64,000 nucleotides of DNA from Heliocidaris tuberculata (taxonomy: Eukaryota; Echinodermata; Echinoidea; Camarodonta; Echinometridae), in assembly GCA_025618425.1 (NCBI GenBank), contig CM046836.1:11338061-11402060 (forward strand). The letters are read 5' to 3'. The notes under the pieces are model-generated. The model made no database searches, was not told the origin of the DNA, and saw only the letters and a program-made list of their open reading frames with translations. The translations under genes were made by a program, and so were the position numbers. Shown here piece after piece: positions 20,426 to 46,584 of this stretch; position 1 is the first letter of the stretch; each line of letters starts with the position of its first letter.

Positions 20426-21234
20426 GTCATCATCAGGGGCGGCGGTGCGTCTTTCAAAGTGGGGGGGGGCACCAACAAAAAGGGGCACCTACAAAGGGTG
20501 GAAACAAGGCGGAAAATATCACTTCGAGACATTAGTATACCGGTACATTCTGATCAATACACAACCGAGGATCATTTTCGACACGCTATTGTTTCTATCT
20601 TAACATGGTTCTAGATAAAAAAAAACTACTTTGCAATTGAGTGTAATAGCCTGATCATTCATTTGCGGGCGCCAGCGAAGAGATTTCAGATTTATTTCTT
20701 ATTTATTTCTGAAGGCAACGGGTGTTGAATTATATACAGCAATTTTCCTATAAAGTAGATAATAGTAAATGCGAGCGAGCGTAGTTTTAGAAAAAAATTG
20801 TCCTCGTTCCTTTTATAATTTAGGAGCACTGCTCATTCTTGTATAATTTAGGGCATTGGGCCCCTCCTAACCCCCTGCTCTACTGCCTCACTTTTGTGCT
20901 GATATCAGTAGGGGAATGTATTATTATGAAGCCTCTCTGATTATTTGGAGCTATATGTATAAGGCTCCTTTGTGGACTTTATACATACCCATATATATAC
21001 TTAAAAATACCAGTATTTACTGATGTCGCATTTATCAGAAAACAAAAGGAGCACTAATTTCTGAGGTTAAAAGGGGCACTCATCAGAAGGTAAAAAAGAC
21101 ACTTATTAGAAAGAAAAAGGGGCACTATACGAAGAAAAAGGCACTTATCAGCTATGAAAAGGGGCACTTTTGGGGTACTTGAAAAAGTGAGGGGGCACTG
21201 TGCCCCCCCCCTGAGCACTGCCTCTGATCATCAT
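20426..21234. mobile_element. hAT-like non-autonomous element, 793 bp
   Basis: The ends CAGGGGCGGCGGTGCG and CTGAGCACTGCCTCTG are imperfect inverted repeats of the CAG..CTG type found in hAT elements. The 8-bp flanks GTCATCAT and ATCATCAT match at seven positions. The interior repeats the phrase AAAAGGGGCACT several times. No transposase ORF is present. Confidence 0.65.
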
Positions 21235-21695
21235 AGCATTGATAAAGATATATTTTAATTTGAACTTAAGTAAAAATATGCATATCGATATCATGAACAG
21301 AAAATGGAATTAAAGATCACATCATGAAACGACAAAATGATGGGAAAATATATCTTATATAACATCAAATTGAGTAGAGAAGATATAACACAAAATAATA
21401 GAAAAAATAAACACTAATAAAATATGAAAAAAATAGAGAAAAAACTAAATAAATATGAAAATTTAAACTTTTAATTGAATTATGAATGTTCAGAACGTTT
21501 TTTAATGGCGTCATGATTTTTTGGAACGCCTCTTAAAAACAGCTTCTCCACGGTTAAATGACACAGTAAAGCTAAAGAATAGAGAATTTGCGCGCGGAGC
21601 GCGCGGCGAAATTGAAGTCTGATCTTGTAAAACCTTTGTATTTCATTGTTTGGAAGGCATCATTTCCTGAGTTTTGCATCAGTTTTTCCTTATTT
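21235..21695. other. AT-rich intergenic spacer
   Basis: Very AT-rich with no recognised gene. A short GCGCGCGGAGCGCGCGG palindrome lies near 21592-21608. Confidence 0.5.
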
Positions 21696-21855
21696 TATTT
21701 TTTTCACCTCCGGACTTATGGGGGGGGGGGGGCAAAATGATATGTTTGCCCCCCCAATATTTTCTTGGGGGGGGGGGGGGGGGCAATCGCCTCTTAAAAA
21801 TAGGGTTGTCGACAATTTTTTTTTCGCCAGCCCTCAAAAAAGTCGCTCAGTGGGC

Positions 21856-21887
<32 letters not shown>

Positions 21888-22180
21888 TCAGATGTTTTCC
21901 TCCATAAAAAAAAAAAAGTTTTCAGCTCTTAAAGGGAGATCCGTATTTTTTTCTTCTCGCCAGCCCTTCAAATGTCGCTCAGTGGGGGTGGGGGGGGGGG
22001 GAGGGAGAGGCAATTTTCTCTTCTTTTTTTTTATTTTGCCAGCCATCCAAAAGTCACTCAATTGGGGGGGGGGGGTTGGTTGGTCCCTCAGATTTTAAGC
22101 GGTTCAGTTTTCCTCAATAATTCTCAAAGAGTTGTCAGGGGGGCGTCTGCCCCCCTCCCCCCCAGCTACGCCAGTGGTTA
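21696..22180. repeat. Tandem units carrying long oligo-G tracts
   Basis: Three to four units of about 115 bp contain CGCCAGCCCTCAAAA, GTCGCTCAGTGGG and an oligo-G run. The longest run is about 29 G at 21856-21884. The array ends CCCAGCTACGCCAGTGG, whose inverse CCACTGGCGTAGCTGGG resembles the terminus of a DNA transposon. It lies 160 bp upstream of the KCTD5 start. The glycine-rich ORFs are products of the repeat. Confidence 0.75.
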
Positions 22181-22345
22181 GGCCTTTTCAAACGTATAGT
22201 AACCCGTGAAATGTCATGGATCTCTAGCTCTCCTCATATGCGCATGCTATGTGACTAGTGATGCGTAAGCAACTTTTGCCCATGGTAGAAAATAGAGATT
22301 AACCTGTTGAGGGCGTTTTCTTTGAAGTTGCAATATTCACGAAAA
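22181..22345 (+). promoter_or_regulatory. KCTD5: Likely KCTD5 proximal promoter / 5' UTR
   Basis: The stretch between the oligo-G repeat and the KCTD5 ATG includes ATGCGCATGC near 22240, similar to half of an NRF1-type site. There is no clear TATA box. The assignment rests on position. Confidence 0.35.
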
Positions 22346-36662
<14,317 letters not shown>

Positions 36663-39600
36663 GGAGAAGATTCTGTTCTCTATCTCAACTTCTTCATCCC
36701 CATCTCTCGTGTGATTTCTGCAAGCCTTAGGCGATTCTAGATATTGTGGAGAAAAAAACAAAATGAAAAAAAAAAAGATAAGAGGATTTGTGTGTGCATG
36801 GTTTGACTTTTCCATTTTTTATTTAATTTCAAGCTTTTCAACTTTTTCATTTGAGTTTTCATCGTGGTTGTATTTAAGTGGTTCATCGACAACGAAGAAA
36901 CTTGGCGCTCAAAGCCCTCATGCTAAAAGAACAAGGAGGATGGCTGCACGGAAGTTACCATGACAACAAATATATTTTTCTAACAAATATGAATCTGTCC
37001 ATCATCGTCATACAGTGACACACCTACTAAAGACATCAGATTTGCAGAAGATTTTAGCTTTGCAGAAGCTTATTTTATATATTAATTGAGGACCCTGGGA
37101 TCAATGTTTCAAGAGGTCATTGACTCTCTGAAAGGTCTTCTCTAAAAGGTCACCTGGGAAGGTCTCCTATGAAAAGTCGGAATGTTGAATGTCAGAGACA
37201 GTCTGGATTATAGGTTACCATCCCCAAGGTTGCAAGGAAATTCTGATAACTGCATTGTTGCTGCTGGAAAAAGCGGTAGGAAAATATTGTTTCTTCGTAA
37301 TTGCAAAAGCTTAAATTCACTCTCCGTGAGATATGCTGGTAATCTTGCTAACAAGGAATGCTATGAGGGGTAGAGGTCATGGGCCCAAAAGGGTTAAGAA
37401 CCACTGGCCAAGGCTAATGTTCTACAACATATACATCATTAATTTATCTTTGTTGACCTTTAGACTTGGAGCATTGTGTTATGGTGTCTTATCCCTTACT
37501 CCTGTATGTCCTCACTCAAAAATCAGTCAGGTCACCAAGAGAGGGAAAAACAATGTGAAAAGAAAGTATTTCATGTTTATTTTGGGCAAAATTGGTGTCT
37601 ATTAAATAGTATAAATAACATTCCGAAGCCATTATCGCCATTTCCTCTGAATCAAGTGCACATGATTTCCTGGAACTTGATGCGAGATTACATGAGAGCT
37701 AAAGCACAGTGAAGACTGACAGTCTTAAAACTACATGTACATCACACACAAAAACATTTCTTCATCTCAGTATAAGGTGATATCAACAATGTGTCCCCTT
37801 TTCACCGCATTTCTTTCTCTCAATCGCAACAGAGGATAATTAAAATATATATGTGTGCCTCCCAAAGTAAGACATAAAATTATTCATGAATTCCATTCCC
37901 CCTTTTTTCCTTTTTATACTTCTACTTACTCTGAAGAAAAAAAGATGACAATATTTTTAAGTTGAAAATCAGCATTCTTTCCATGGTGAACATATTTTTA
38001 ATTTCTAAAGCACATCGAACTGAAAGATTTCCTTTCTTGTTGTGATATACCCTATATTTACATTGCTTCTTATGAGATTTCAAATGCTTAATAGTGTTAT
38101 TGTTGCCAGTAGGGGACTATTTAAAGTGGAACAAAAAGGAGATGAAAAGAAGCCGTCATTTTCTTTGTTTTAGATGAGTCATAGTGCCAAAATCTTTTTT
38201 TTTTTTCTCAACATCTCTCATCTATCTCTGTCAATATTTATTGCCTAGACTAATTCTTCAATATTTTTGTGTTTCTTTTTTACTCTTTCATATCTTGGTG
38301 CTATCTAGTCGGCATTTACTAGGAATTGGTTTTAGACCTTGTGTTTTTTTATGCCATTTGTTCACAATTAATATTGCGAATGGTTAATAAAGCTATCTAG
38401 TAGGTTCCTTATTTGCACTGTAGTCATTTCTGGAAAGATTTCTCTCATATGTGTATATTGCAGATGTAAAGGCCCTTTGTCTGTGGTAGAAATTTGCCTA
38501 CAACAAACCTACTACCCCGGTACCTTGAGGCTACTAAGTTATGCCTGGCATTGGACAAGTACGGTATATAAATCCCACTTGCTTGGCAGGTCAAGCAAAA
38601 TGTTGGTTGGAGTAGAGACAGTGAATATTCTCCCTTTGGAAGTATTATATCAAATATTTCATGGACAGAAAATTCAGGGAAGAGTCTATACCATTAAAAA
38701 ATAAAAGACGAGGCAATATCATGAACGCTACTGAAATTTATGGTCTATTGGACCATGATTTTTCAACTCTTTCAACTTTGCTTATCTATATGTGGATTTC
38801 ACTTCACATGTTTGTTTTTTTGTGCTGTTGATATGCCTTGCTGCTCTTCTGTTAAAATTACCATATCAAACATTTTGCAAGGACACCGATCGTTATTTTG
38901 ACCGAATGGAGATGATGCATATAAATGAATGTATCCAATGATGGTGGTAATATAATCTGTAAAGCACTTAGAGAAGGTTGTAGTATGTGCCATATGAATT
39001 CACATTGTTATTATCATTCTTATTTTTCACATTATTATTATTGGTGTTATTAGTCAAATGGTTCTTTGAATGGTCAACAGTGAGAATGATAAAATCATGA
39101 ATGACAGTAATGCGCGGAAATGATTTTTTTTCGATGTCCACTTAGAATGTATCTCTTGTTTTATTTCTATAGTAATCCTATCTTTGCAATATTGTACTGT
39201 ACTAAAGATTGTCAATTTTGCTAGTCAGAATAGATAATTCTTCTCATCAAAGTGTCATTTAGCTCTTCTAGTTTTTTGTTGTAGTGTCCACAGCTGATTA
39301 GAGGTAGATTTCAAAGTTTTTGCAAATATTGGTATATATTTGAAACTCAGAATTATAGCTGAAATTAGTATCAAGCAATAATCATGTTTCAATTCAATAC
39401 ATATAGAGAGCCTTTTTGTTAATCAGTAGATATTCATTTTGATAAGTATGTCAAGCCTCTGTAGCACAGGCTGATATACTAAAAGACTTCCCCCCCCCCC
39501 CATTTTTCGAAATGCCCGATAAATCGTAACTTTTTATGCCAGCATGTAAATAGAGTCATGTTTTCTTGTTTTCCCCTTATTTTTCCCTTCTTTTTCTCGC

Positions 39601-39700
39601 CATTGTGCTGAAGTTGGTCCAATATGTCTATATGTAATGTGTAGAAAATAAAAGTTGAACATGCAAGTGGACTTCATACTTGTATTAATTCATAAGTTAA
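36663..39700 (+). other. KCTD5: KCTD5 3' UTR candidate region
   Basis: No gene is recognised here. AATAAA signals stand at 38386-38391 and 39647-39652, either of which could end the KCTD5 transcript. The true site cannot be chosen from sequence alone. Confidence 0.35.
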
Positions 39701-41619
39701 CACAAAAAGCAAACTTTTGCTTGTAGTGACACTTCAAAGTAGCCAAAGTCAGTGTCGAGAGATGAAGATAAAAAGCAAACTGTATTTTACATAGTTTGTT
39801 GGTTGGTTTTCTTGATTATTTCTTCTTAATTGTCTTGTTACATCAATTCATTTCAGTTCTTGTTTCCTTTTCACAACTTGATATCCTAGTTGAACATTTT
39901 GGTACACTTTTTTAATACTTTACTAGATATTTGAATTGATGTTCAGTCTTTTTTTGATGTGTCCAAGAAGTGCCATTAATTTTTACATAGGACATAAAAT
40001 GCTTTTAGTCAGCAAACTTTGAGAGCTGTGTTCAGTAGGCTGTGTCATGTAAGAATATTCTATTGCTGTAAGACGGGCATACTTTAATGTGTAATAATAG
40101 AATGGTTGTCTTATACAAGGAAACAAATAGACATGTTAACAATCGTGACTTGTATTGACCTGTGGTAAGCAGTTTTATGTTGTGTGGTCATCGGTTTGAT
40201 TTCATGTATATTTCTGTGTAACATATTTGTTTAAAAACACCTTCTTTGTGACATTCCTGGGGGTCATGTAAAGGAACTATCTAAATGAATGATCATGTTT
40301 CAAGTTTCCTTGCATTTATGTATGGACTACTCATGGGTTGACTTGGTTCCCAGTTGGTACAATTTGTTACTCACATTGCAAATATATTATACCAGCTAAT
40401 GTTAATATTTACTGTCATTGCATGACCCTCAAAGTCTCAAGAAAACATAGTTAATAAATTCAGGAGAAAAATTTCATCTTGATTGCGTGCTCGTGGTGTA
40501 AATCCCAAATCAAACCATATTCAAGCACTTGAAATTTGAAGAATATACAGCTGTAAATGTTAGGTTTGAATAGGTTTTTGTAGCATAAAATAAAAGCTTT
40601 TGTAAAGATATCAATTTCAAAGAATTAGCAATATATATATATTCTATTCATACTTGTATGCCTTGTAAGGACAGCCTGGTAAGCAGTGTTCAAATTCATC
40701 TGTACACTAAAAGACACCTAAAGGCACAATAGACTCTACTTTCACTATCGAACAGGCCAGACAAGTACCATCAATTTTGCGAATTTGATAAATTAGAATG
40801 CCTTGTTGATGATGTGATGTTTGACAAAAATGCACAAAAATTTTTTGTGTGATGATTACCATGTACCAGTTAACCATTGTCCTTTATATTAGTGTCATTT
40901 TTATATGCCTGTTTTCTTTTCTTTGAGATACTGTGTGCATGTTTTCTAATCTTCTTGCGTATCTATTTTGGGGCAGGCCCCCCTGACGTGCATTTTGAGA
41001 GGCAACTCGACAGTGTTTTTCTTTGTTGAGAAAACTTTTTGTTTCTCTGTTTTGTTACTTGTGTACATACGAAGACATCAATGTTGAATATATTGCCATC
41101 GTTGATGCACAGGCAAATTGTATCATATTTTATGTATTTATCTCTTTTCTTACTTCGTCATGTGGGTACTGCAAGTGGGTCTTTAGTTACAAGACCAACT
41201 GCGAATTAGAAAAAAAAATGGGCAAAGTGAAATTACTGAATGAGAGTATAGTGAAACATGCCACGGACTTGCCCTCCAGCATTTCTTAGTTTTTACACTG
41301 AATGTGTGGTGGAAAATGACAGCATTGTGAAAGAAACTGCCTTAAAAGATGTAATTGAAACAAGTCTGATAACACATTTATATATAGCTTGAGCATCCTC
41401 TTAGATATAGACTCCTATTTTAAGTGTTTGTGGTTTATGCATTTTCTTCATTCAAGAGGAAATTACTCTTTACCAGTTGAATACAAATTTCACTTTATCC
41501 AAACGTTTTTAAAAGGTTCTCAAACTAGAAAATCATGTCCAGATTGCATGGACAAAATAGTGTTATGCTTGTTCCGTCGCATCCTTTTGGCATGTACCTA
41601 TTGTGAGATGTAAGTTATG
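39701..41619. other. Intergenic spacer, no recognised feature
   Basis: AT-rich; the ORFs are short and have no recognisable domains. It could still be KCTD5 3' UTR if the distal polyadenylation site is used. Confidence 0.45.
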
Positions 41620-41700
41620 GGGGAGGGGAAGGGGGGGGGGGGGGGGGAAGGGAGGGGAAGGAGGGAGGAGGGGAAGGGGGGGGGGGGGTAAAGGGGATGA
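41620..41700. repeat. G/A-rich purine tract
   Basis: Runs of 17 or more G interspersed with GGGAAGGGAGGGG. It borders the palindromic MITE on its right. Confidence 0.85.
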
Positions 41701-41706
41701 TAAAAG

Positions 41707-42294
41707 TTAAAGGAGAATGAAACCCTGGGGAAATATCTTTTTTAATGAAAAGAGAGGATAGAGAGAAGAAATCTTTAAAAAGTTCCATCAAAATCGGTTA
41801 CAAAATGAAAAATTTATGAAAGTTTGAAAAGTCTCAATTTACTTTCTATGGCGATCCTCAAATTGGTAATGTTGGTTCAAAATGGCAGGTTTAGTAGTAC
41901 AACTGTCAATATCTTTTGTACACAAAATTTCATATTTTCTCCATTATCTCTAAAGATGCTGGTTGTCTTTTTGTGAACTCAACATATGTTGTGTCAAATG
42001 CATTTTCCCATGATATATCTTGGGATATAAGGAGACAAGCTGCACCTTGAGAGATAATGGGGAAAATATGAAATTTTGTGTACAAAGTGTATGGAGAGTT
42101 GTACTACCAAACCTGTCACTTTGAAGCAACATTGCCAATTTGAGGATCGCCATAGAAAGTAAATTAAGACTTTTCAAACTTTCATAACTTTTTCATTTCG
42201 TAACCAATTTTGATGGAACTTTTTAAAAATTGCTTCTTTCTATCCTCTCTTTTGATTAAAATTGATTATTCCCCAGGGTTTCATTCTCCTTTAA
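41707..42294. mobile_element. 588-bp palindromic TTAA-flanked MITE (family D, copy 3)
   Basis: TTAA-AGGAGAATGAAACCCTGGGGAA on the left is mirrored on the right. The arms remain complementary for about 245 bp with scattered mismatches, leaving a short centre, so the element is nearly one long hairpin. It shares GAAAGTTTGAAAAGTC-type interior text with the copy at 15474-16065. Confidence 0.85.
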
Positions 42295-45200
42295 TGCAGG
42301 GAAAAGGGAGGTATCCTAGATACCAGGTAAAGAGGCATGGAATTTGGATTATTCCATTGTTTTTGAAGTGCTGCCTTTGCTTTTTATTTGCCTTTCATAT
42401 GCAAAGTAAATGTACCGGTAGTTGGTTTTTTTGTGTATAAACTTTGAATGCTGTAGTTAACCCACATGAAATGCAACACAACATGTAAAATTCTTTGCCT
42501 CATTTTATGGCAGGACTGATATCCTAATGTAACCTCTGAGTTTGTGTCAGTTTGAAATTAAGCTCTCCTTCACATAGCTCACTAATTAGAATGTCATTAT
42601 ATTTTATAGGTATAGTATGTTGAAACCTGTGTGTAAAGGTTACCTGTAGAGTATTTTGTAAGAAAAACTTTATAGACAGTGAGCCTTTTGAGAGCAATTT
42701 AAACCTAATGTCAATGTAGCTATCAGTAAGGTGGTGACAATGTATAGTCATTGCTGCATTAGTATTTAAATCAGGGGAATATATTTTTTAAGGTCACCAA
42801 TTATTTATGTGACATATGTACTCAGTTAAAGCTAGAAATTCAACACTGGTTTATATAATCTTATACCTATATACGTGTGTATATATAACCATATACAGGG
42901 TACAAAATAAAAAGCATGTCTGGGTTTTTGGGGTTTTTTTTCTTTTTGTGATCTTTTTATTATTTTAGACTCCTTATTTATCCTTTATCGTTTTCACCAT
43001 CCTTTTTTTTGAAGAGGTATTGGATTAATAAAGTCACATTTTGTTTTTAGCCATGTATCAAACATGATCTGTTTTGTATATCCTACAAAGAGCAGAAAAA
43101 AATAAACCAATTTTAAGCTTCATAAAAGCATATTTTAGATTAAAATGGCATACTTTTGATTAGCATATTTTGGATTAGAATGGGCTTGTTCATGTTTTTA
43201 CAGCAAGTAAGAATCTAAATGCATGCCAAATTTCTGAGACACCATTTTGATTTGGCATGTAGTATAAGTGGTATGCTTTGATTACCATTTGGTCATTAAA
43301 TGTCACATCAGAATAACAATCTGTTAGAAAAGAAAACAATTTGAGTGGGAAATTTTTACAGCACATTTGAAATTAAAATGTGTTAATTTGCACAAAAATA
43401 AAATTGAAGTTAAACTGTGTGTGAAATTAATTATCTAGTCATTGCTGAACTGACCTCTGTTCAATATGTTTAATATACCCCACCCATTTTATGTTATTTA
43501 TTTCTTACAGTTGTCTTTGATGAATTATTTTGATTATTTCTCAATGATTGAGATTGTGATTCAAGATGATTTTCTTTTTCAGAAGGTATCATTCAGATAC
43601 ATATACTCTGAATTCGATTGAAATCAGGCATATAGATATTTTCTATATCCTGGTTTTGAAAATGAAGAATAGAGAGGTTTGATTTTCATTTGATTGATAG
43701 TAGCTAACTGGGATTGAATTTTTAAGAGATTCCCTGATTTCTGTATAAAGATTAAAGTTTGTTACATTCCAAATGTAAAGCAAAGTGGATGTAAAAACAA
43801 TGTTATTTATACAAATGCTTATTCACAGTTATAATAAATGCACTGATATGAAAACATCTGGCTTTGAGACTCGCGGAGGTGCAAAGTTGCAGTATAGCGT
43901 TAACACATAATGATACGGTTATAGTATACCGGTACTCAAAATAGATTAGCCCCTTATAGTTAAATTTTTAGAACTTTGTAGTAAAAAGTGGCTAAGGCAA
44001 TATTATTTCAGGTTTGATTGTAGAATTCATGATTTGAAAATTGCATTTGTACCAAAAAAAAAAATTATTTATCATGTGTGACTCCGGTAGGGTTGAAGTT
44101 TTAGCACAAATTAGTACAGAGTGAAAACTTTAAAGTCAATTAGACAGTTGCATGACCTTTGATCTGAGCTGGCTGCCATTACATTAAACCAGTTATGTTT
44201 AAATATCAAATGCCAGTGTAATAGAAAAACTTTTTTCTTACATGTGTGTATTGTCCTTAAAGTTTGTGTTTTTCTACTTCTTTCATGAGGACATTGTATT
44301 TCATAATACGAAGAAGTAAATATTACAAACGACTTCTGCAAATATCAGTGATTTCTTTGAGTTTTAGAATATTTTTAATCATATACATTTATTATTATAC
44401 CTCCGTAGACTTCAGTGGTTAACATCTTCTGTATCTTTCATTTATTCAACTACTCATTTTGATGATTTGAAATCATGTTAACAAGTGATAGTCTTTTGAT
44501 TGAATCTGCCTTCATTTTGAATTTACCACCTGCAGAACATCTTGTGTTTGGTTTTGTTACATGTTCCTGTCTGGTTTCTCCTGTTCAAAAATCCAATTCT
44601 ACTGTAGACCTTGCATGAGTCCAAGTTATTTTCAAGAAAATCATGATTTTTCAGCTACGTGTATTTTGACGAGGTGGACTTCATAATTCATGCCAGTTTT
44701 GTAGGGTTTTATGCCATTGTTCGGAATCGAAACATTTATTTCTGTTTTTGTTTTTTTTAATAATTATCAACATAACTTATTATAATCTTCATAATAGGTG
44801 ATGCTAATACTTTTTATTCATGAGTTATGAATGCTGGCAGTTGCTTCTTTTTTCAGATAAAATGCCAAACTCGTTGAAGTACATATATTGGCAGACGAGC
44901 TTTAGAATCAAATAGTCGTAGGTCCATAGTGATAGCTTCTCAAAACAAGGATCAGTACCAAGAAAAGAGATGAGTGAGAGCAAGAAGGATGTAAAGCTCA
45001 CTAAAGAGAATTATTCTTCTTTGTGCTCACTCTAGGAGTATTCCTTTGTTTTGGTTCTTATGCAATGTTTATTAAAGTCGGAAATCCAGCCTTTGTTAAC
45101 ATATTTCTGAAATGCAGTATTGTGTCATAGAGTTAGTTTCAAGTAAGTTTCTTGTTTGGAGTTCAAAAAACATGAATACATAGCAACCTTCGTTTGCTTT

Positions 45201-46300
45201 TGAAATACATATTGGGGGTAGCAAATTGATCATCACGATTATATCTTTTTTTATAATGGTAGCAGAGCACAGGTGAAGCCTTAATACAGTGAATATTTTA
45301 CTCCACATTTTGAACGCAAAATCTTATTGGTATTTCTTTGAAATTGCAATGATTCAAAGAAAACTATATAGAGATAGTTATTCAGTTGTTTTCATTACAA
45401 GTATTCACATTCTCAGCCAGCTAACATACATTTTTGTTTAAAATTTTTATATTTTTTTCCTCTCCCACTTCGAAACAAACATGCTCGCAAAGTTTGAAAT
45501 GACTGCTGCATTTTGGCTTGTTGTGGAAATGAAACTTAACAAACCGACAAAGGGAATATCATAGTTGTTGGTGTTGATCCTTATTAAGATAGGAGACAGT
45601 GTGAATGCAATATTATGGTAGCTTAATCATTTGGCTGATGTCTGTGACCTTTTGTCCAAGGCATGCTTTATATCGTGTAAATTACTAGTCAATTGAATAA
45701 AAACAAACTTTTACATAAACATGTATACCTGTCATCTAAAACTTTGTCTTAATTGTCCGTTGTCCAAGTGTGGTATGAAAGAAGTTATCATAATGAAGTT
45801 CATAATTCTCAGATTTGTATAATTTCAATATTAAATCATAATGTCTATAGCTAATGAACATTGAAAGGGATTAAAGATTTTACAAGTTTTTTATAAGGAA
45901 TTTGGAGCATCTATTGAAATTGAAGCAAGGGATAAAAGTGCATCTCTGTATCTCTTGAATTAATACAGAATGTATAGGCCTATACAATATTTCTATAAGT
46001 TGACTTGTCCCCCACTACACCCCTTCTTTAAAGAAAGTGAATTACATTTTAGGGATATTATTGCATGTATAAGTTTTAATAGCACCCCCTCCCACCAAAA
46101 AAATCCAAAAACAATAACAACAAACAAACAAATGCAAAAATGTGGAATAAATGAACTAACTCTATCTGAAGGTAAATCCTCAAGCTTTAATCCCCCCCCC
46201 CCCCCCCCCCCCCACACATATGCACACACATCAGTGTTCAAATTTATGCTCCTACTGTATGGCTGAAATCATAAAGTATGGACCATACACACTTTCTGAT
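42295..46300. other. Intergenic spacer between KCTD5 and HGS
   Basis: AT-rich with no ORF of recognisable family. A C-run of about 22 bases lies near 46191-46213. Confidence 0.5.
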
Positions 46301-46422
46301 AATTATTACTCAACATCTTGCATTTTCATAGTCTCGTGATTGAAAAGGCTTTGTTTACACTGAAATGAGGACAGTGCAGAGTGAGGCAGAAGCTTGCTGA
46401 AAAGTGATCTCTTTTTAGAAGA

Positions 46423-46444
46423 TGACGTATTAACCCCCGGAAGT
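46423..46444 (+). promoter_or_regulatory. HGS: CRE-like and ETS-like sites upstream of HGS
   Basis: TGACGTAT (46423-46430) resembles a CREB/ATF half site. CCGGAAGT (46437-46444) is a consensus ETS/GABP site, about 100 bases before the HGS ATG. Both are common in TATA-less housekeeping promoters. Assignment is by motif and position only. Confidence 0.45.
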
Positions 46445-46541
46445 ACACATTTGTAGGTTAACTGTATGACACAACAGATCGGCACAAAACCCATTTTAAT
46501 TTATCCAGCTGAAAAATAAGGTTGTTCCCTAAGAATCAACA

Positions 46542-46584
46542 ATGTTTGGAGGATCAGCTAAAGGCACTTTCGATCGAAATATTG
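46542..46584 (+). CDS. HGS: HGS exon 1
   Basis: Residues 1-14, [14 protein letters not shown], plus one base. It joins exon 2 across a 7.4-kb intron to read DRNIDKATSQ, the conserved N-terminus of the family. Confidence 0.88.

Noticed and set aside
21646..22181. Glycine-rich ORFs upstream of KCTD5
   Set aside because: They read through oligo-G tracts in tandem repeats; frames change with tract length.
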